Part shown: one piece after another, positions 10,879 through 22,100 of the stretch
Numbering within the stretch: the first letter of the stretch is position 1
Layout: every line of letters starts with the position of its first letter
Notes under the pieces: generated by a model
Database searches by the model: none
What the model was told of the DNA's origin: nothing
What the model saw: only the letters and a program-made list of their open reading frames with translations
Position numbers and translations under genes: made by a program
From: Rosa chinensis
Lineage: Eukaryota; Streptophyta; Magnoliopsida; Rosales; Rosaceae
Direction of reading: 5' to 3'
Assembly (NCBI RefSeq): GCF_002994745.2
Contig: NC_037093.1
Location: 16,999,555-17,063,554 of the forward strand
DNA length: 64,000 bases

Positions 10879-11462
10879 CCTGTTGAGTAATGATATCCAG
10901 ACGAATTCGCTGCTTCTGTAAGAGAGCTCCTCCATTTACGCAACTTGTCCATATTTCGATTGAATGTGGATTCAAGATTACCGTTAGTACTTGGTGATAT
11001 GCAGCTGAAGAATCCAGCTTTCTCCTTGGCTTTCTTGAATTTCCTTTCATGATTGGCGAGTGCCTGGCCAAAAGTACCTCCCTGGTGCCGTACATGCCAG
11101 GGTTCCACCTTGTAAAAAATTGATCGAACTATCTGTCGCCTTGATGTCTTACACTCAAGAATCTTGACCAGTTCATCCAAGCACCACTTTGATGAAGCAA
11201 AGTTTTTGGAGAATACAATGATAGCAATTTTTGATCTTTCAATTGTTTCAAGAAGCGATCTTGATATTTCTTCTCCACTTTGAATCTTATTGTCTCTGAA
11301 AGTTCTAATTCCTTTGCTATCCAAAGCGCGGTACAGATGTGCTGTGAAGTTGTCTCGTGTATCCTTCCCTCTAAAACTCAAAAAGACATCGTAATCGTAT
11401 AAGTAAAAAGGGGTGTGGGTGGAAGAAGAAGAAGATGAAGGGGCTCCAAGATGAGCGGCCAT
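10879..11462 (-). pseudogene. TIR-domain first exon of a TNL-type resistance gene (orphan)
   Basis: The reading from ATG at 11462 gives about 194 codons of TIR domain. It has DYDVFLSFRGKDTRDNFTAHL, TFRDNKIQSGEEI, and SSKWCLDELVKI with the conserved Glu (about residue 97) that is the catalytic Glu of plant TIR NADases. The exon ends CAACAGG/GTATATTT. The donor sits at the same place and phase (after two bases of a codon) as in the plus-strand TNL at 15157, so the two share ancestry. A lysine- and serine-rich insert of about 28 residues interrupts the usual helix region after GQALANHERKF. No NBS or LRR exons follow on the minus strand; MITEs and microsatellites take their place. It could be a TIR-only gene if read through the donor, but a truncated TNL is more likely. 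Confidence 0.8.
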
Positions 11463-11935
11463 TGAATCAAGTGTGGTAGAGAGAGAGAGAGAGAGAGAGA
11501 GAGTGATTTATCACGTCAAAGACAAAGACCTGTGAACTTCAATACTATGAACAGTGCGAATCAATTTGTCTTTGTATATTCCGAGCAACCAAACAAAGTG
11601 CAGCCCTACCAACAGGACGGATCCAGCAGTACGCCTATTTTGTAATAATTGATATCAAGCGACAAAACTTCGACTTTTCTACTCAATAAGAAAATGACAA
11701 ATCCAGTCTGGAATTAATGTTTCGGTAGTTTGGTTGTTAACCTTTCATAATAGAAGTAGAAAAGAAAAATACTTCGGTTTTTTTTTCGACAAAAAGAAAA
11801 TTACTTTTGTTGTTGACCTGTCATATATAATAAAAGTAGTTGGAGATAAAAAAATAAGTCGTAATAGAATTAGGAAACAGAAATTCTTTTGTTTTTAACC
11901 TGTCATATAGAGTTATTTTTCAATGTTTTATGAAC
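11463..11935. other. Upstream flank of the TIR exon
   Basis: Holds a (GA)n tract (about 11479-11503) just upstream of the minus-strand ATG, probably in its 5' UTR or promoter. The rest is AT-rich with a repeated cctgtcatat phrase (near 11818 and 11899). Nothing else is supported. Confidence 0.4.
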
Positions 11936-13300
11936 AATTCTTAGGTTCACCCCTAGGGTGTATTTGAATCCAAAATGAGCATTTTGGCCTGACAAGGCGT
12001 GTCTTGGAGAAATTGAGCCAATATCAGTGACTCAAGCAATATATTGTCGACAAGTTCGAAATATATTATTTAAAGGCTAAATAAAGCCTACCTGCATAAT
12101 TATGGAAGATTATGCGAGCTGCAAGAAAAGGAAATGATGGAAGCATGGAAATGAAAAGTCAACTTTAACACATTTTCCTACTTCTGCTAGGAGAAACCGA
12201 GCTAAACAAGGAAGAAGAGGCAGCAGACTAACCAAACGAAATTCAAATGAGCTAAAACTTTCCAGATTCATTCTAAACATCCCAAGGATCATTTCTTATG
12301 AATAGTGAAAGAGTTAGTTTGGAGTGGAAAACCTTCAAACAATCAGTCCAATTTTCTGAAAGACAAAACTGAAAAACCGGACCTGTAAGGAGTCCAGCAG
12401 CGTTTCCGGCCCAACCACATGGAAGTAAGCTCTGAAATTTTACCAGAATGATCTAAACTCATGGTGGATCATTTGATATGAAGAAGTCGAAGGCCCATTC
12501 TAAATTCTTGGTGCAGATATAATTGAAGGAATAAAGAAGCAGAAAGTGACTGAAAACGACTCTAAAACTCATCATTTTCAATTCCTTTAGTGCTTAAGTG
12601 CCTAACCCACCATAATTCCATTAAGTGCTCCACTATCTCACTTAATGCTCGACAATCTCACTTAGTGCTCCACTATCTCACTTAGTGCTCCACAATCTCA
12701 CTCATTAGTGCTCCATCATGATTTGTTTAAGGCCAACCACTATGACTTGGTAGCCTATATATAGAGACTACAACAAGTAACAACAGGACAATCATCAACA
12801 ACAATCTCTACCATTATCCAAGCCTCTCCAGAGCAACCCCTCTCCTTCTCTTACCGGTGACCACACTCCAGTCCCAGAATCCTCAGGAGCCGACTGTCAG
12901 TGCCACCAAACCCTCTGTCAATGTGCTTCGGTCCTAGTCTCCTCAGGAACCGACTGTACTACTACGACCACAACGGTTATGGAACCAGCCAAGCAAGGGT
13001 AACACCCTAGCAAACCAGCCAATCTAAAGTCACGCTTTAGCAAGTTCTCCTCATTCCCTAGTGATTGTCGCTCTGCTCGATCTACGACATTGAGTATCGA
13101 TTGTAATCTTGAAGAAACTCAGCAAAAGTCCTTTCCACGAGGCACAAAGAATCCCACGATGAGTTTGGTGCTCTCCTCGTCCACAATGGCTTGAAAGAAG
13201 TCAGGTCAAGGGACACCCCCGACGACTGCACCCGAACGGTGCTGGCACGCCCACGCAAGAAAAGAGACTGTTGACCAGCTGCAACAAAACTGGAGCCAAA
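11936..13300 (+). repeat. Possible solo LTR or LTR-retrotransposon remnant
   Basis: No protein is recognisable. The right-hand third (12780-13265) is CA-rich and GC-richer, with phrases such as tttggtgctctcctcgtcca and ggtgctggcacgccca that resemble the 3' end and leader of plant gypsy LTRs. A candidate left end tgacaaggcgtgtc lies at about 11990. I could not fix both termini or a TSD, so this is a weak call. Confidence 0.3.
12625..12714 (+). repeat. 20-bp tandem repeat, about 4.5 copies
   Basis: Units of the type gtgctccactatctcactta start at 12625, 12645, 12665 and 12685, with a partial unit to 12714. Odd and even units differ in the same way (ctatc versus caatc), suggesting duplication of a 40-bp dimer. 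Confidence 0.8.
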
Positions 13301-13304
13301 CAGG

Positions 13305-13559
13305 GTGAACGAGCATATTCACCTATTGGTAATTATGCTACGTGGTAATCTAGTTACATATCGAGATATATTTCTGTTATGTCACCGCTATGTCAAAGCA
13401 AATAGAGTAGCCATTAGTGCACTCTTTGCTAGTTGGTGCTTCTTAGAATACATGTCTTATGTAGAGATTCCTGATATTATTTCAGGACATATTCTAAATG
13501 TTTATTGTAATCAGGGGTTTAAGCTTAATGTCCCCCCTTGTATTCGACAGTTTCATTAA
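13305..13559 (+). other. Unrecognised 84-codon ORF
   Basis: An open frame from ATG at 13305 to the stop at 13557-13559. It is rich in hydrophobic and cysteine residues and ends CNQGFKLNVPPCIRQFH. I do not recognise a domain. The hAT MITE at 13574 lies just downstream. It may be a short exon remnant or a piece of an old element; coding status is unproven. Confidence 0.2.
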
Positions 13560-13573
13560 TTAAGGCTTGAGGG

Positions 13574-13784
13574 CAGGGGCGGAGCCACATATAGGCCAGC
13601 TTGGGCACTTGCCTAGACTGAGTTTTTCTTGTCTACCTTGATTTATATATGTTGGCTGAAGGAAGCTACCTAAAACATAGCAGAAAAGGGCAAAACCAGA
13701 TGAATCTTGCCTTACCTAGGTTGGGTTTTTCTTGTTTGCCTTGAATCTTGCCTTACCTAAGAAACTTTTCTGAATCCGCCACTG
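13574..13784. mobile_element. hAT-type MITE with 8-bp TSD
   Basis: A 211-bp element whose ends are CAGGGGCGGAGCCA and (reverse complement of the right end) CAGTGGCGGATTCA. An exact 8-bp TSD cttgaggg lies at 13566-13573 and 13785-13792. The TIR sequence and 8-bp TSD are typical of non-autonomous hAT elements. Inside are two near-identical pieces containing cttgccttaccta and tttttcttgt, an internal duplication. Confidence 0.88.
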
Positions 13785-13792
13785 CTTGAGGG

Positions 13793-14332
13793 TAGTCACA
13801 TCAGCCCTTTATTAAAACTAAAAAATTGTGATAAACCAAAATATATATTTTTTCCAGCAAAAGACAGATAATTTGGTGGAAACTCCATTACCACCTAGAG
13901 TGCCTGCATCCTTGTTTTCCAATCCATGGCTAACCACCCCCACCCACAAAAAAAAAACTAGCATACTAATCAGACCCCCAAAAAAAAAAAAGTATTCAAA
14001 TGTCATTGAAGAATGAGACTCCAAATTACAGATGGATTGTATTCACGGATGATGTCAAATTCCTTCGAGAATTAAGATGCTGATTAATGATAGCAAGCAA
14101 TTAGCTCAACAAGCAACTTTATAGCAGATTGCTTAGCATTTTTAGCTCATAATTCTCAGAATAATTCAGTCTGATTTTTGTGTCTTCTTATTTCTGTGTC
14201 TCCAGCTTTTTATTTGGATGAGGGGTGTTTGTAGAATTTTTGTTTTTTAGTTTTGGTTTGTTATTTCTGTCATTAAAAAAAAGAAAAAAAGAAGAAGGTA
14301 TTTTTAACTTGAAAAGGACAGAGAGATTATTC
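13793..14332. other. Spacer, no gene seen
   Basis: AT-rich with A-runs. The short overlapping ORFs on both strands have no recognisable domain. Confidence 0.4.
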
Positions 14333-14482
14333 AGAGCACCGCCGTGCACTTGCACTAACATAAATGAATGGTTAGATTGCATCAAATACACTTTTTGTTT
14401 ATTAAAAATAAATTTGATAATAAATATCAAGGGTTGAGATTATTTTATAAGGGTTGGGTCACTTGCACTATCGGTGCATAGA
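14333..14482. mobile_element. Possible short MITE
   Basis: The left end gagcaccgccgtgcacttg resembles the reverse complement of the right end (atgcaccgatagtgcaagtg) with several mismatches. The interior is AT-rich. No clean TSD is seen. Confidence 0.35.
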
Positions 14483-14550
14483 ATAATTTACAATGCAGTA
14501 TACCCATTCATGCGTCACGGTGTCACATGTCACGTACAATGATCACGCCT

Positions 14551-14995
14551 TGTCTCAATTATTTCGCCTGCAGCCGGATTTGGTAAACGCATCAGAGTGT
14601 CGCATTTAATTATTACGCCCACCAAGCGCAAGTTGCCTTTTAATTATTACGCCCACTTACCGTCGGTTGCCTCGTCTTAATTATTTGGCCAACTGCTGGA
14701 TTTGGTAAACGCGTCAGAGTGTTGCATTTAATTATTTATTATGCCGACCAAGCGCAAGTTGCTTTTTAATTATTAAGCCCACCTGCCGCAGGTTGCCTTG
14801 TCTTAATTATCTGGCCTGCAGCTGGATTTGATAAACACCTTTGAGGTTGTACAGAAGGTGCATTCTCTCACATTCTAACTTTTTGTTTTGGTCCGACCCT
14901 CCCCCAAGCACAAGTTGCCTTTTAATCATTACGCCCACCTGGAGCAAATTGCCTTCTCAATTATTTGGCCTACAGGCTTCAGCTGGATTTGGTCC
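14551..14995 (+). repeat. 122-155 bp tandem repeat upstream of the TNL gene
   Basis: Units start at 14551, 14673 and 14799, with a partial unit at 14954. Each opens with a gtcttaattatttggcc-type phrase, followed by gctggatttggtaaacgc and later ccaagcgcaagttgcctttt. Units 1 and 2 are close copies; unit 3 has diverged in its middle. The array ends about 160 bp before the TNL start codon, so it lies in the promoter or 5' UTR region. Confidence 0.8.
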
Positions 14996-15156
14996 AACTT
15001 TGTGTTTTTGGTCCGACTCTGTCATTTCATTTGATCCCGCAAAGGACACTCACACTCGACAGTGGTTCACATAATCCGTACCATTTCCAACTCTTTCAGC
15101 CTGCTATCAATCCATATTTGATTCAATGGCCACTCAACTCTTTTTTTGACAGCAAA

Positions 15157-18100
15157 ATGGCTTCTTCAAGCCGTATCCAGTCTGGGAAATACGATGTCTT
15201 TCTGAATTTTAGAGGTGAGGACACGCGCTACAATTTTACCGACCATTTGTACAAAGCTTTGATTCAGAAGGGATTTAAAACCTTCGGGGGTCCCGAGGAC
15301 CTTGTGAGGGGAGAGGATGTATCAGCAGAGCTTCTCGAAGCAATTGAAGAATCGAGGGCTTGTATCATCATATTCTCTGAAAACTATGCATCCTCAAGAT
15401 GGTGCTTGGACGAACTTGTTAAAATCATCCAATGTCAAAAATCAGATAATCGATTGGTTTTGCCCGTTTTTTACAAAGTGGATCCCGTAGATGTACGGCA
15501 CCAGACAGGTCCTTTTGCTGATGCATTTGCTAAACATGAAGATAGATTCTGGGATTCCAAAGACAAGGTTAGCCGATGGAGAGAAGCTCTTGCGCAAGCA
15601 GCGAACATTTCCGGATGGTACTCTCACGGGTATATATCTCTAACCATTCGTGGCTCAGTACCTCTACTCTATGGTATCTTGTTTTTCTGTTTCTGTTCAT
15701 TGCTTCATTGAAATTGATAAATCTTTTCTCAATCCAAACCCCATTATCATAATTCGATTCTGAACTAATGAATCGTACGCCAATACCAAGCCCTTATTGC
15801 CCTTTGTTGGGATTTTCAATTGGGAATTTTATCAGAAAACAATCATAGTCGTATTTATATTATTGCACATTATTTCGTATCTCTTTCTTCTTTGATATAC
15901 TTCTCTATCACATGCAGCATGTGAAGGCGTTTTTAGTTTTAATAAAATAAACATATTTAAGCCCTAGCCAAGTGTTAATACAATAACTTGTGTACGCTCC
16001 TAAATTGGCAGGAGGTCTGAATCAGTATTAATTGATGAAATTGTTGAGCATGTTTCAAATAAACTACTAGATCATATCCATGCATATGTGGCAAAGTATC
16101 CTGTCGGATTAGAATCTCGTGTCCAAGATGTGGCTGAGCTTTTAGGTTTCGGAGAGTATGAAGATGTCCGTATGGTAGGGATATGGGGGACTGCTGGAAT
16201 CGGTAAAACAACAGTTGCCAAAGCTGTTTTTAATTGCTTTGGCCATATGTTCGAAAGTAGCTGTTTTCTGGACAATGTGAGGGAAAGATCACTGTCATAT
16301 GAAGGCCTACTGGGACTGCAAAACATACTTATTTCCCAAGTTCTAAGAGGTGAAGAACTGAAGTTGACCAATGTTGATCAAGGAATCAGTGTGATAAAGA
16401 AAAGGTTGAGCCAGAAAAAAGTTCTATTAGTTCTTGATGACGTGAATCAATCGAACCAGTTAGAGAAATTAGCTGGTGGATCTAATTGGTTTGGTTTGGG
16501 CAGCAGGGTCATCATTACAACACAGGACAAGCATTTGCTACTTAACAATCAAGTCAAACCAATATACAAGGTTAGGGAATTAAACCGTGATGATTCTTTT
16601 TACCTCTTTAGTTGTCATGCGTTCCACAGAACAATACCTATGACTGATTATGAGGAACTTGCAAGTTGTGTCGTACAGTACGCTCAAGGTCATCCATTAG
16701 CTTTGGTAGTTTTAGGTTCAGGGCTATGTGGTAGAACTATAGAGGAATGGCAAGAGGCAAAAGACAGCAATTGGAGATTTTATAACAGAGATCTTCTCAG
16801 AACTCTCAAAAGTAGTTACGATGCATTGGATGATTCAGTGAAAGAGGTCTTCCTTGACCTTGCATGTTTCTTTACAGGTGAAAATAAGAACTATGTGATA
16901 CAAATACTAGAAGGTGGTGACCTTAACCCTAAGAATAGTATTAGTGTGCTCCAAGAAAAGGCCTTAATAAATATAAGTGAAGAAAATCACATTCTGATGC
17001 ACAACTTGCTAGAGCAAATGGGTAAAGAAATAATTTACAATGAGTCGCCAAATGATCCCTCTAAACGCAGCAGATTGTGGTTTGCCGATGACGTGTACAA
17101 TGTTCTAACCGAAGGAATGGTGAGTATGTACAAATGCAAATTTATCTGTAAAATCTTGGAGTACTTGCTATTTTTAATTTGATAAAGGACTGGCTTGTTA
17201 ATGATATTTCTGTTTTATGACAGGGAACTGATAAAATTAAAGGCATTATGGTGAAGTTATCTGAACCAGATGAGATAGTATTGAGTCCTGCAAGCTTCTC
17301 GGGGATGAAGAATCTTAAATACTTCATTAATTGTAATGCATCTTTCTCTGGTGATGTCATTGATTATCTCCCCAACGAGTTACGGCTTATTGATTGGCCT
17401 GGATTCCCATTTGAATCTTTTCCAGCCAATTTTATTCCAAAGAAGCTTGTTAGACTCAATATGCCTCGCAGCAGCCGCTTGTCACGACTGGGAGAGAGAT
17501 TTAAGGTATTTTCAATTAATTTCTGCAGAGTTGAATTTTGTTAAATGAGGCTATCTAATTATGCCACACATACTTTGTTTTTGTTTTTGCTCACAGCACT
17601 CCAAAAGCCTGAAATATATAAATTTGGAAAGCTGCCCTTTGCTGACAGAAATCCCTGACTTCTCTGGACTCTCAAATTTAAAGGACTTAAATCTGAACGA
17701 ATGTTCAAGTTTAGTTCAGGTTGGTGCTTCTGTTGGTGTCCTTGATCAGCTGCTTGGCTTGAGTCTTTCGGGTTGCAATAATCTTACTTCATTTCCGAGA
17801 GAAATCGCCTTGAAATCTGTGGAATATATAAATCTTAGAGGTTGCAGAATGCTCCAGACTTTCCCTGAAATTGTGGCAAAGATGGGTTTCTTGACAAGCT
17901 TGGATCTATCTGGCACTGCCATAAAGGAATTGCCTTCATCTATTGCATATCTCAGTAGCCTCGAAGAGTTGACAATTAGAGAATGTGAAAACCTTACAGA
18001 CCTGTCATACAGCATATTTGAGTTGCAGCATCTTTGGTGTCTTGATCTCCAAGGCTGCTCAAAACTTGTTAAAATCCCAAAGTGGAGTGCAGAGTCGGTT

Positions 18101-18904
18101 ACAACGAAGTCACCTGACTTGTGTTATCTTAACTTGCGAGGGTGCAACAGGCTTCAAGAAATTCCTGAACTTCCACCGAAAGTCAATCTGGTAAACGCGG
18201 CTGATTGCACATTACTTGAACGATTTGCAAAATTGTCAAACATCTTGGAACGTAAGGAGTCACAAATGATGAAATGCATCACATTGTTTAATTGTCAGAA
18301 ACTGTGTGTAAGTCTTACTCATGGCGTGACAGAGATTGAACATATCTTACTGGATGAAACATGCTCTCTCTTTCTCTCTTGTATGCAATCTGAATTCCAT
18401 GTTGTCTTTCCCGGACGTGAAGTTCCAAAGTGGTTTGACCACCGTGAAGATCTGAAGGAGCTAGGTAATACATCTGAATTTTCTTTTGAAATCCCTCCAA
18501 ATTTCAAACAGGAAAACAAAGGATTGGCTATCTGTACTGCAGCAGCAACTGTTGAAGAAATTAACTCAGAAGAAGAATTCCCGCAAAATAATTGCTCATT
18601 CACAGTCAGAATTGACATTGATGCAGAGAGCAGTGTTGAGCGGTCTTTTAATTTTGAAGCAAAAGACATGCAGTCAGCTCATGTGTGGTTGCTCTATATT
18701 CCATTCATCAAGTTTGCCTATTGCAAATCCCCGCCTTTTGCTTGTCGAGTTAGATTGGGTCATACTAGCCAAGGTTCGGTGCGCTGTAAAAGCTACGGTG
18801 TCCACCTGGTAATTCCAGAAGCTGAATCTGAAGACGAAGATGATTACAGGATGGATGAGCACCCTTCTATTGTAGATGATGAAAGTGGTGAAGACATAAA
18901 ATAG
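15157..18904 (+). CDS. TIR-NBS-LRR (TNL) disease-resistance-type protein, 4 exons
   Basis: Exons are 15157-15629, 16012-17119, 17224-17505 and 17597-18904, with GT-AG introns. Together they give 1056 aa with no internal stop. Exon 1 encodes the TIR domain (YDVFLNFRGEDTR at about 12-24; SSRWCLDEL with the presumed catalytic Glu86). Exon 2 encodes the NB-ARC: P-loop GTAGIGKTT (217-225), kinase-2 LLVLDDV (about 296-302), GSRVIITT, GHPLAL (384-389), and an MHD box reading MHN (487-489). Exon 3 starts the LRR linker. Exon 4 carries LRRs (LKYINLESCPLL, LTSLDLSGTAIKELPSSI), then a post-LRR C-JID-type region with FPGREVPKWF, and an acidic C terminus. Start choice: the ATG in Kozak-like context directly before MASSSR; the upstream in-frame ATG (14965) would add repeat-derived residues. 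Plant TNLs are intracellular immune receptors whose TIR domains cleave NAD+. The pathogen recognised cannot be told. Confidence 0.93.
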
Positions 18905-18992
18905 TAGTATTTCTCATGGAAGGTCAACTGCGAGTGACCCCATTTCGCCATAACAACCCCAGGGGAAACTCGAATAGAGGCCTAATTAATGC

Positions 18993-19194
18993 ATTCAGTT
19001 CATACAACACTATCCTTTCTTTGGCGATTTGCCACCGGCTGTTGTTTAGTTCTTGCATGCGCCCGTCTATGTTCTGTTTTTCTTGTCATTTGTATTCAGT
19101 TCATACAACACTATCCTTCCTTTGGCGATTTGCCACCGGCTGTCGCCTAGTTCTTTCATGCGCCCATCTATGTTCTGTTTTTCTTGTCATTTGT
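18993..19194 (+). repeat. 101-bp tandem duplication in the TNL 3' region
   Basis: Units 18993-19093 and 19094-19194 both begin attcagttcatacaacacta and end tcttgtcatttgt, with only a few differences. They lie after the TNL stop and before the likely poly(A) signal, so they are probably in the 3' UTR. Confidence 0.88.
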
Positions 19195-19248
19195 ATTGAG
19201 GAGGCTTAAGATGAACTGATGTGTAGGCCTACAGACACCGAAGTTCTA

Positions 19249-19254
19249 AATAAA
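19249..19254 (+). terminator. Possible poly(A) signal of the TNL gene
   Basis: AATAAA about 345 bases after the TNL stop codon, followed by the GT-rich atgtatgttgtttttgg. Position and context fit a polyadenylation site. Confidence 0.5.
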
Positions 19255-19408
19255 TGTATGTTGTTTTTGGGTTCATTCACTTACCCTTAATAGTTTCATT
19301 TGATAATGTTCGTACTTAGCCTTACACTGTTGAAGTTCCCAGTATCTTTCAATACCTCGGTTCATATCACCAGAAATTTATAAACTTCAATATAATGTAT
19401 ATGCAAAA

Positions 19409-19741
19409 GGGAGAATATCACAAATGGTCACTCAAATATGACTCATTCAACACTTTGGTCACTTAATTATTACTCTATCAATCACTTTATTCATTTTGCT
19501 AAATCATCCATCAAAATCTCAGTTAAATAGACAATATTTTTGTAAGTATATTGCGGCAAAAAAAAAAAATTTAACAGAAAATAACAAAGTTAAAAAAAAA
19601 AATTAAATAGAGAATTTGGCGACATTAGTTCCTCATTAACTAAAGTGAATAATAGAGTTAAAGTTGAGTGACCAAATGATATATATAAAAAGCAAGTGAC
19701 CAGAGTGTCGAACGTTGAGTGACTATTTGTGATATTCTCCC
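19409..19741. mobile_element. MITE with about 28-bp TIRs
   Basis: The left end gggagaatatcacaaatgg continues tcactcaa. The right end, reverse complemented, is gggagaatatcacaaatag then tcactcaa. The interior includes A-rich runs and a second inner inverted pair (tggtcacttaa versus ttgagtgacca). No clear TSD, so the superfamily is uncertain (a Mutator-like MITE is plausible). Confidence 0.75.
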
Positions 19742-20022
19742 TGCATATCTTTGCAATATAACTTTTCACAGCCACAGAGTGAACTTCAATGGTGTGATTG
19801 AGTTTCATTAACTGCACGTGTTCAAGTATGTATTCATAGTTATACATGTTACTGGTGCTAATGCCTTGATTTCATCATTAACTAGCTCGAGATTCAGTAG
19901 AATTTCTTCAAGATCCCTGTTGTGAGTCATCTTTCAAGATATTTTGTCATGATCATGTCATAACCAGTCAAATTTTTAATAAAAAAATAATCATAACCAT
20001 ATTCTTTTGTATGGTTTGATAC
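19742..20022. other. Spacer between MITEs
   Basis: AT-rich, no gene or repeat recognised. Confidence 0.4.
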
Positions 20023-20196
20023 TAAGGGGGGTGTATTGTATATGGAATTGGTGGAACTTTTTAAGAAATCTATGAAATTTAAAAGTCTGGGTGTATTCAA
20101 TATAGACTTTCAGCAGTCCATAAAAGTCTTGAGATATTCGATTAGGATTTTTAAAGACTTTATGAATTCCACCAAAATCTAAGGGTATTCAATTAA

Positions 20197-21378
20197 GGGG
20201 GGTGTATTGTATATGGAATTAGTGGAAGTTTTAAAGAAATCTATGGAATTTAAAAGTCTGGGTGTATTCAATATAGACTTTTAATAGTCCATGAAAGTCT
20301 TGAGGTATTCAATTAGGATTTTTAAAGACTTCATGAATTCCACCAAAATCTAGGGGTATTCAATTAGGACTTTTAAAAATGAATAAAAGTACAGAGGTAT
20401 TCAAAATATCATTCATACTTATGGAATTAGAAAATCATGGATAATCATGGACGTTGTAGTGTTAACTATACATAACAAACTCCAATAATTTTCCAGCCTC
20501 CAAACCAAAGATTTCAAAAAGTCTATCAAAGTTTCCTCTTCAAAAAAAAAAAAAAAGGTCTATCAAAGTTATTCTCTCTACGCACGAAGAAGTTTGTCCT
20601 TCATCATCTCTCTTTCTTAATTTTTTGTCTTTTCTCTAATTTTTTATGATATCAACTTTTTTTGATACCCAACATGTTCATTGTAGTTGTTGAATGTGAT
20701 TTTTGTTTTTTTTTTTCAATTGTGATACTTCGAACCCTAATAGCAATAAAAATGATTTATGAAACCCTAAAACTCAAATATTGTGGTCTAACCCTAAGGC
20801 CTTGAACCATACTAAATTTTATCTTATTAATTAATTATTCTCATTAATTTGAATTTATATTATGGTTCAAAACAAGGTTGAACAATTGAATTTCAATTGA
20901 TTGTTTATAGATCAAGACATTGATCAATATTGCTACAATATATGTTAATCGGCGAAAACAAAATTGATGAGAATAATTAACCATAAACATCAAGTGATCT
21001 ATATTGTATATTTATGTTGTTGGGAGATTAGGAATGAGAACAAACTCGCTAAACAGACTAACAATCATTTATTTGAGTCCATTTCTATTAGAAGATAGTG
21101 GAGCATTGAAGAGACAACAAGTTATTATTTTGTTTTGTGTTTGGGCTGCATTTGTTTTTTTATTTTTATTTTTTATATTATGTACATCCTAGGAAATCTG
21201 TAGAAGTCATTCATAATAAAGTATATAGATTTTCATGAATCAATAAAAGTCTATTGCTAAAATCAATGGTTTTAAGAAATCCATAACAGTCTATCGACTT
21301 TTTAAAGAGTCTGTGGACTTTTCAAAAAGTCTGTCATTTAAAAAAAGTCTGCACAAATCCAAATACAATACACCCCCC
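20197..21378 (+). mobile_element. PIF/Harbinger-like element B (1182 bp), inserted into A
   Basis: Complete copy from GGGGGGTGTATTGT to ACAATACACCCCCC, flanked by TAA (20194-20196 and 21379-21381). It is in the same orientation as host A. The host sequence caattaggacttttaaaaatg, as seen inside B itself near 20360, is cut at this point. It contains a short conserved frame (21004-21192) found also in the other copies, with no recognised domain. Confidence 0.82.
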
Positions 21379-21531
21379 TAAGACTTTTAAAAATGAATAA
21401 AAGTTCAGAGGTATTCAAAATTTCATTCATACTTAGGGGGGTGTATTGTATTTGGATTTGTGCAGACTTTTTTTAAATGACATGACTTTTTGAAAAGTCC
21501 ACAGACTCTTTAAAAAGTTGATAGACTGTTA

Positions 21532-21944
21532 CGGTGCGTTTGGATGAGAAAATTATAAAATCCGTAGGAATTTATAAACGATGGAATCTTTAACTCCATC
21601 AATCTAAAATTCCATTAATTGCAATTTCTATTGTATGGTTGCATCTATTTAGGATTTGAAATGTTTGACAAATTAAGAAAGTTTAAAACAAATAAAAAGA
21701 TAAAATAGAAAAAAGTCTTGTTTTGGAAATAAAAATTGAATACTGCAAAGGAATTCGTAAATGACACCTATTTTTGTGGAAATCGAAGTGAGGAATTTAA
21801 ATAACGAATTCCTTCGTTTTTTTCCACAGAGAAATTTAAAATTTTCAATGTGATAATGCCAAACGAGGGAATTGGCTTTTAGGAATTATGAAATCCTCAC
21901 TTTCAATTAAATTCCATCATTTTTTCCCTCATCCAAACACACTC
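21532..21944. mobile_element. Tourist-like MITE (413 bp) inside element C
   Basis: Ends are CGGTGCGTTTGGATGAG and (reverse complement of the right end) GAGTGTGTTTGGATGAG, with TSD TTA at 21529-21531 and 21945-21947. The uninterrupted host phrase (gatagactgttatggatttc) is visible in inverse form in copy B, confirming the boundaries. The 3-bp TTA TSD points to PIF/Harbinger. Confidence 0.85.
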
Positions 21945-22055
21945 TTATGGATTTCTTAAAACCATTGATTTAACTACAGACTTTTATTGATTCATGAAAA
22001 TCTATATACTTTATTACGAATGACTTCTATAGATTTCTTAGGATGTACAAAATAT

Positions 22056-22100
22056 AAAAAAAACAAAAACAAAAACAAAAACAAAAACAAAAACAAAAAA
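22056..22100. repeat. (CAAAAA)n-like simple repeat
   Basis: About seven hexanucleotide units of aaaaac within element C. The equivalent place in copy B is a T-rich tract (21150-21175), so the array has expanded in this copy. Confidence 0.8.

Noticed and set aside
14965..15156. Upstream in-frame ATG that would extend the TNL N terminus by 64 residues
   Set aside because: The extension is encoded by the tandem-repeat tail and contains no TIR features; the TIR domain normally starts a few residues after Met, as with the ATG at 15157.
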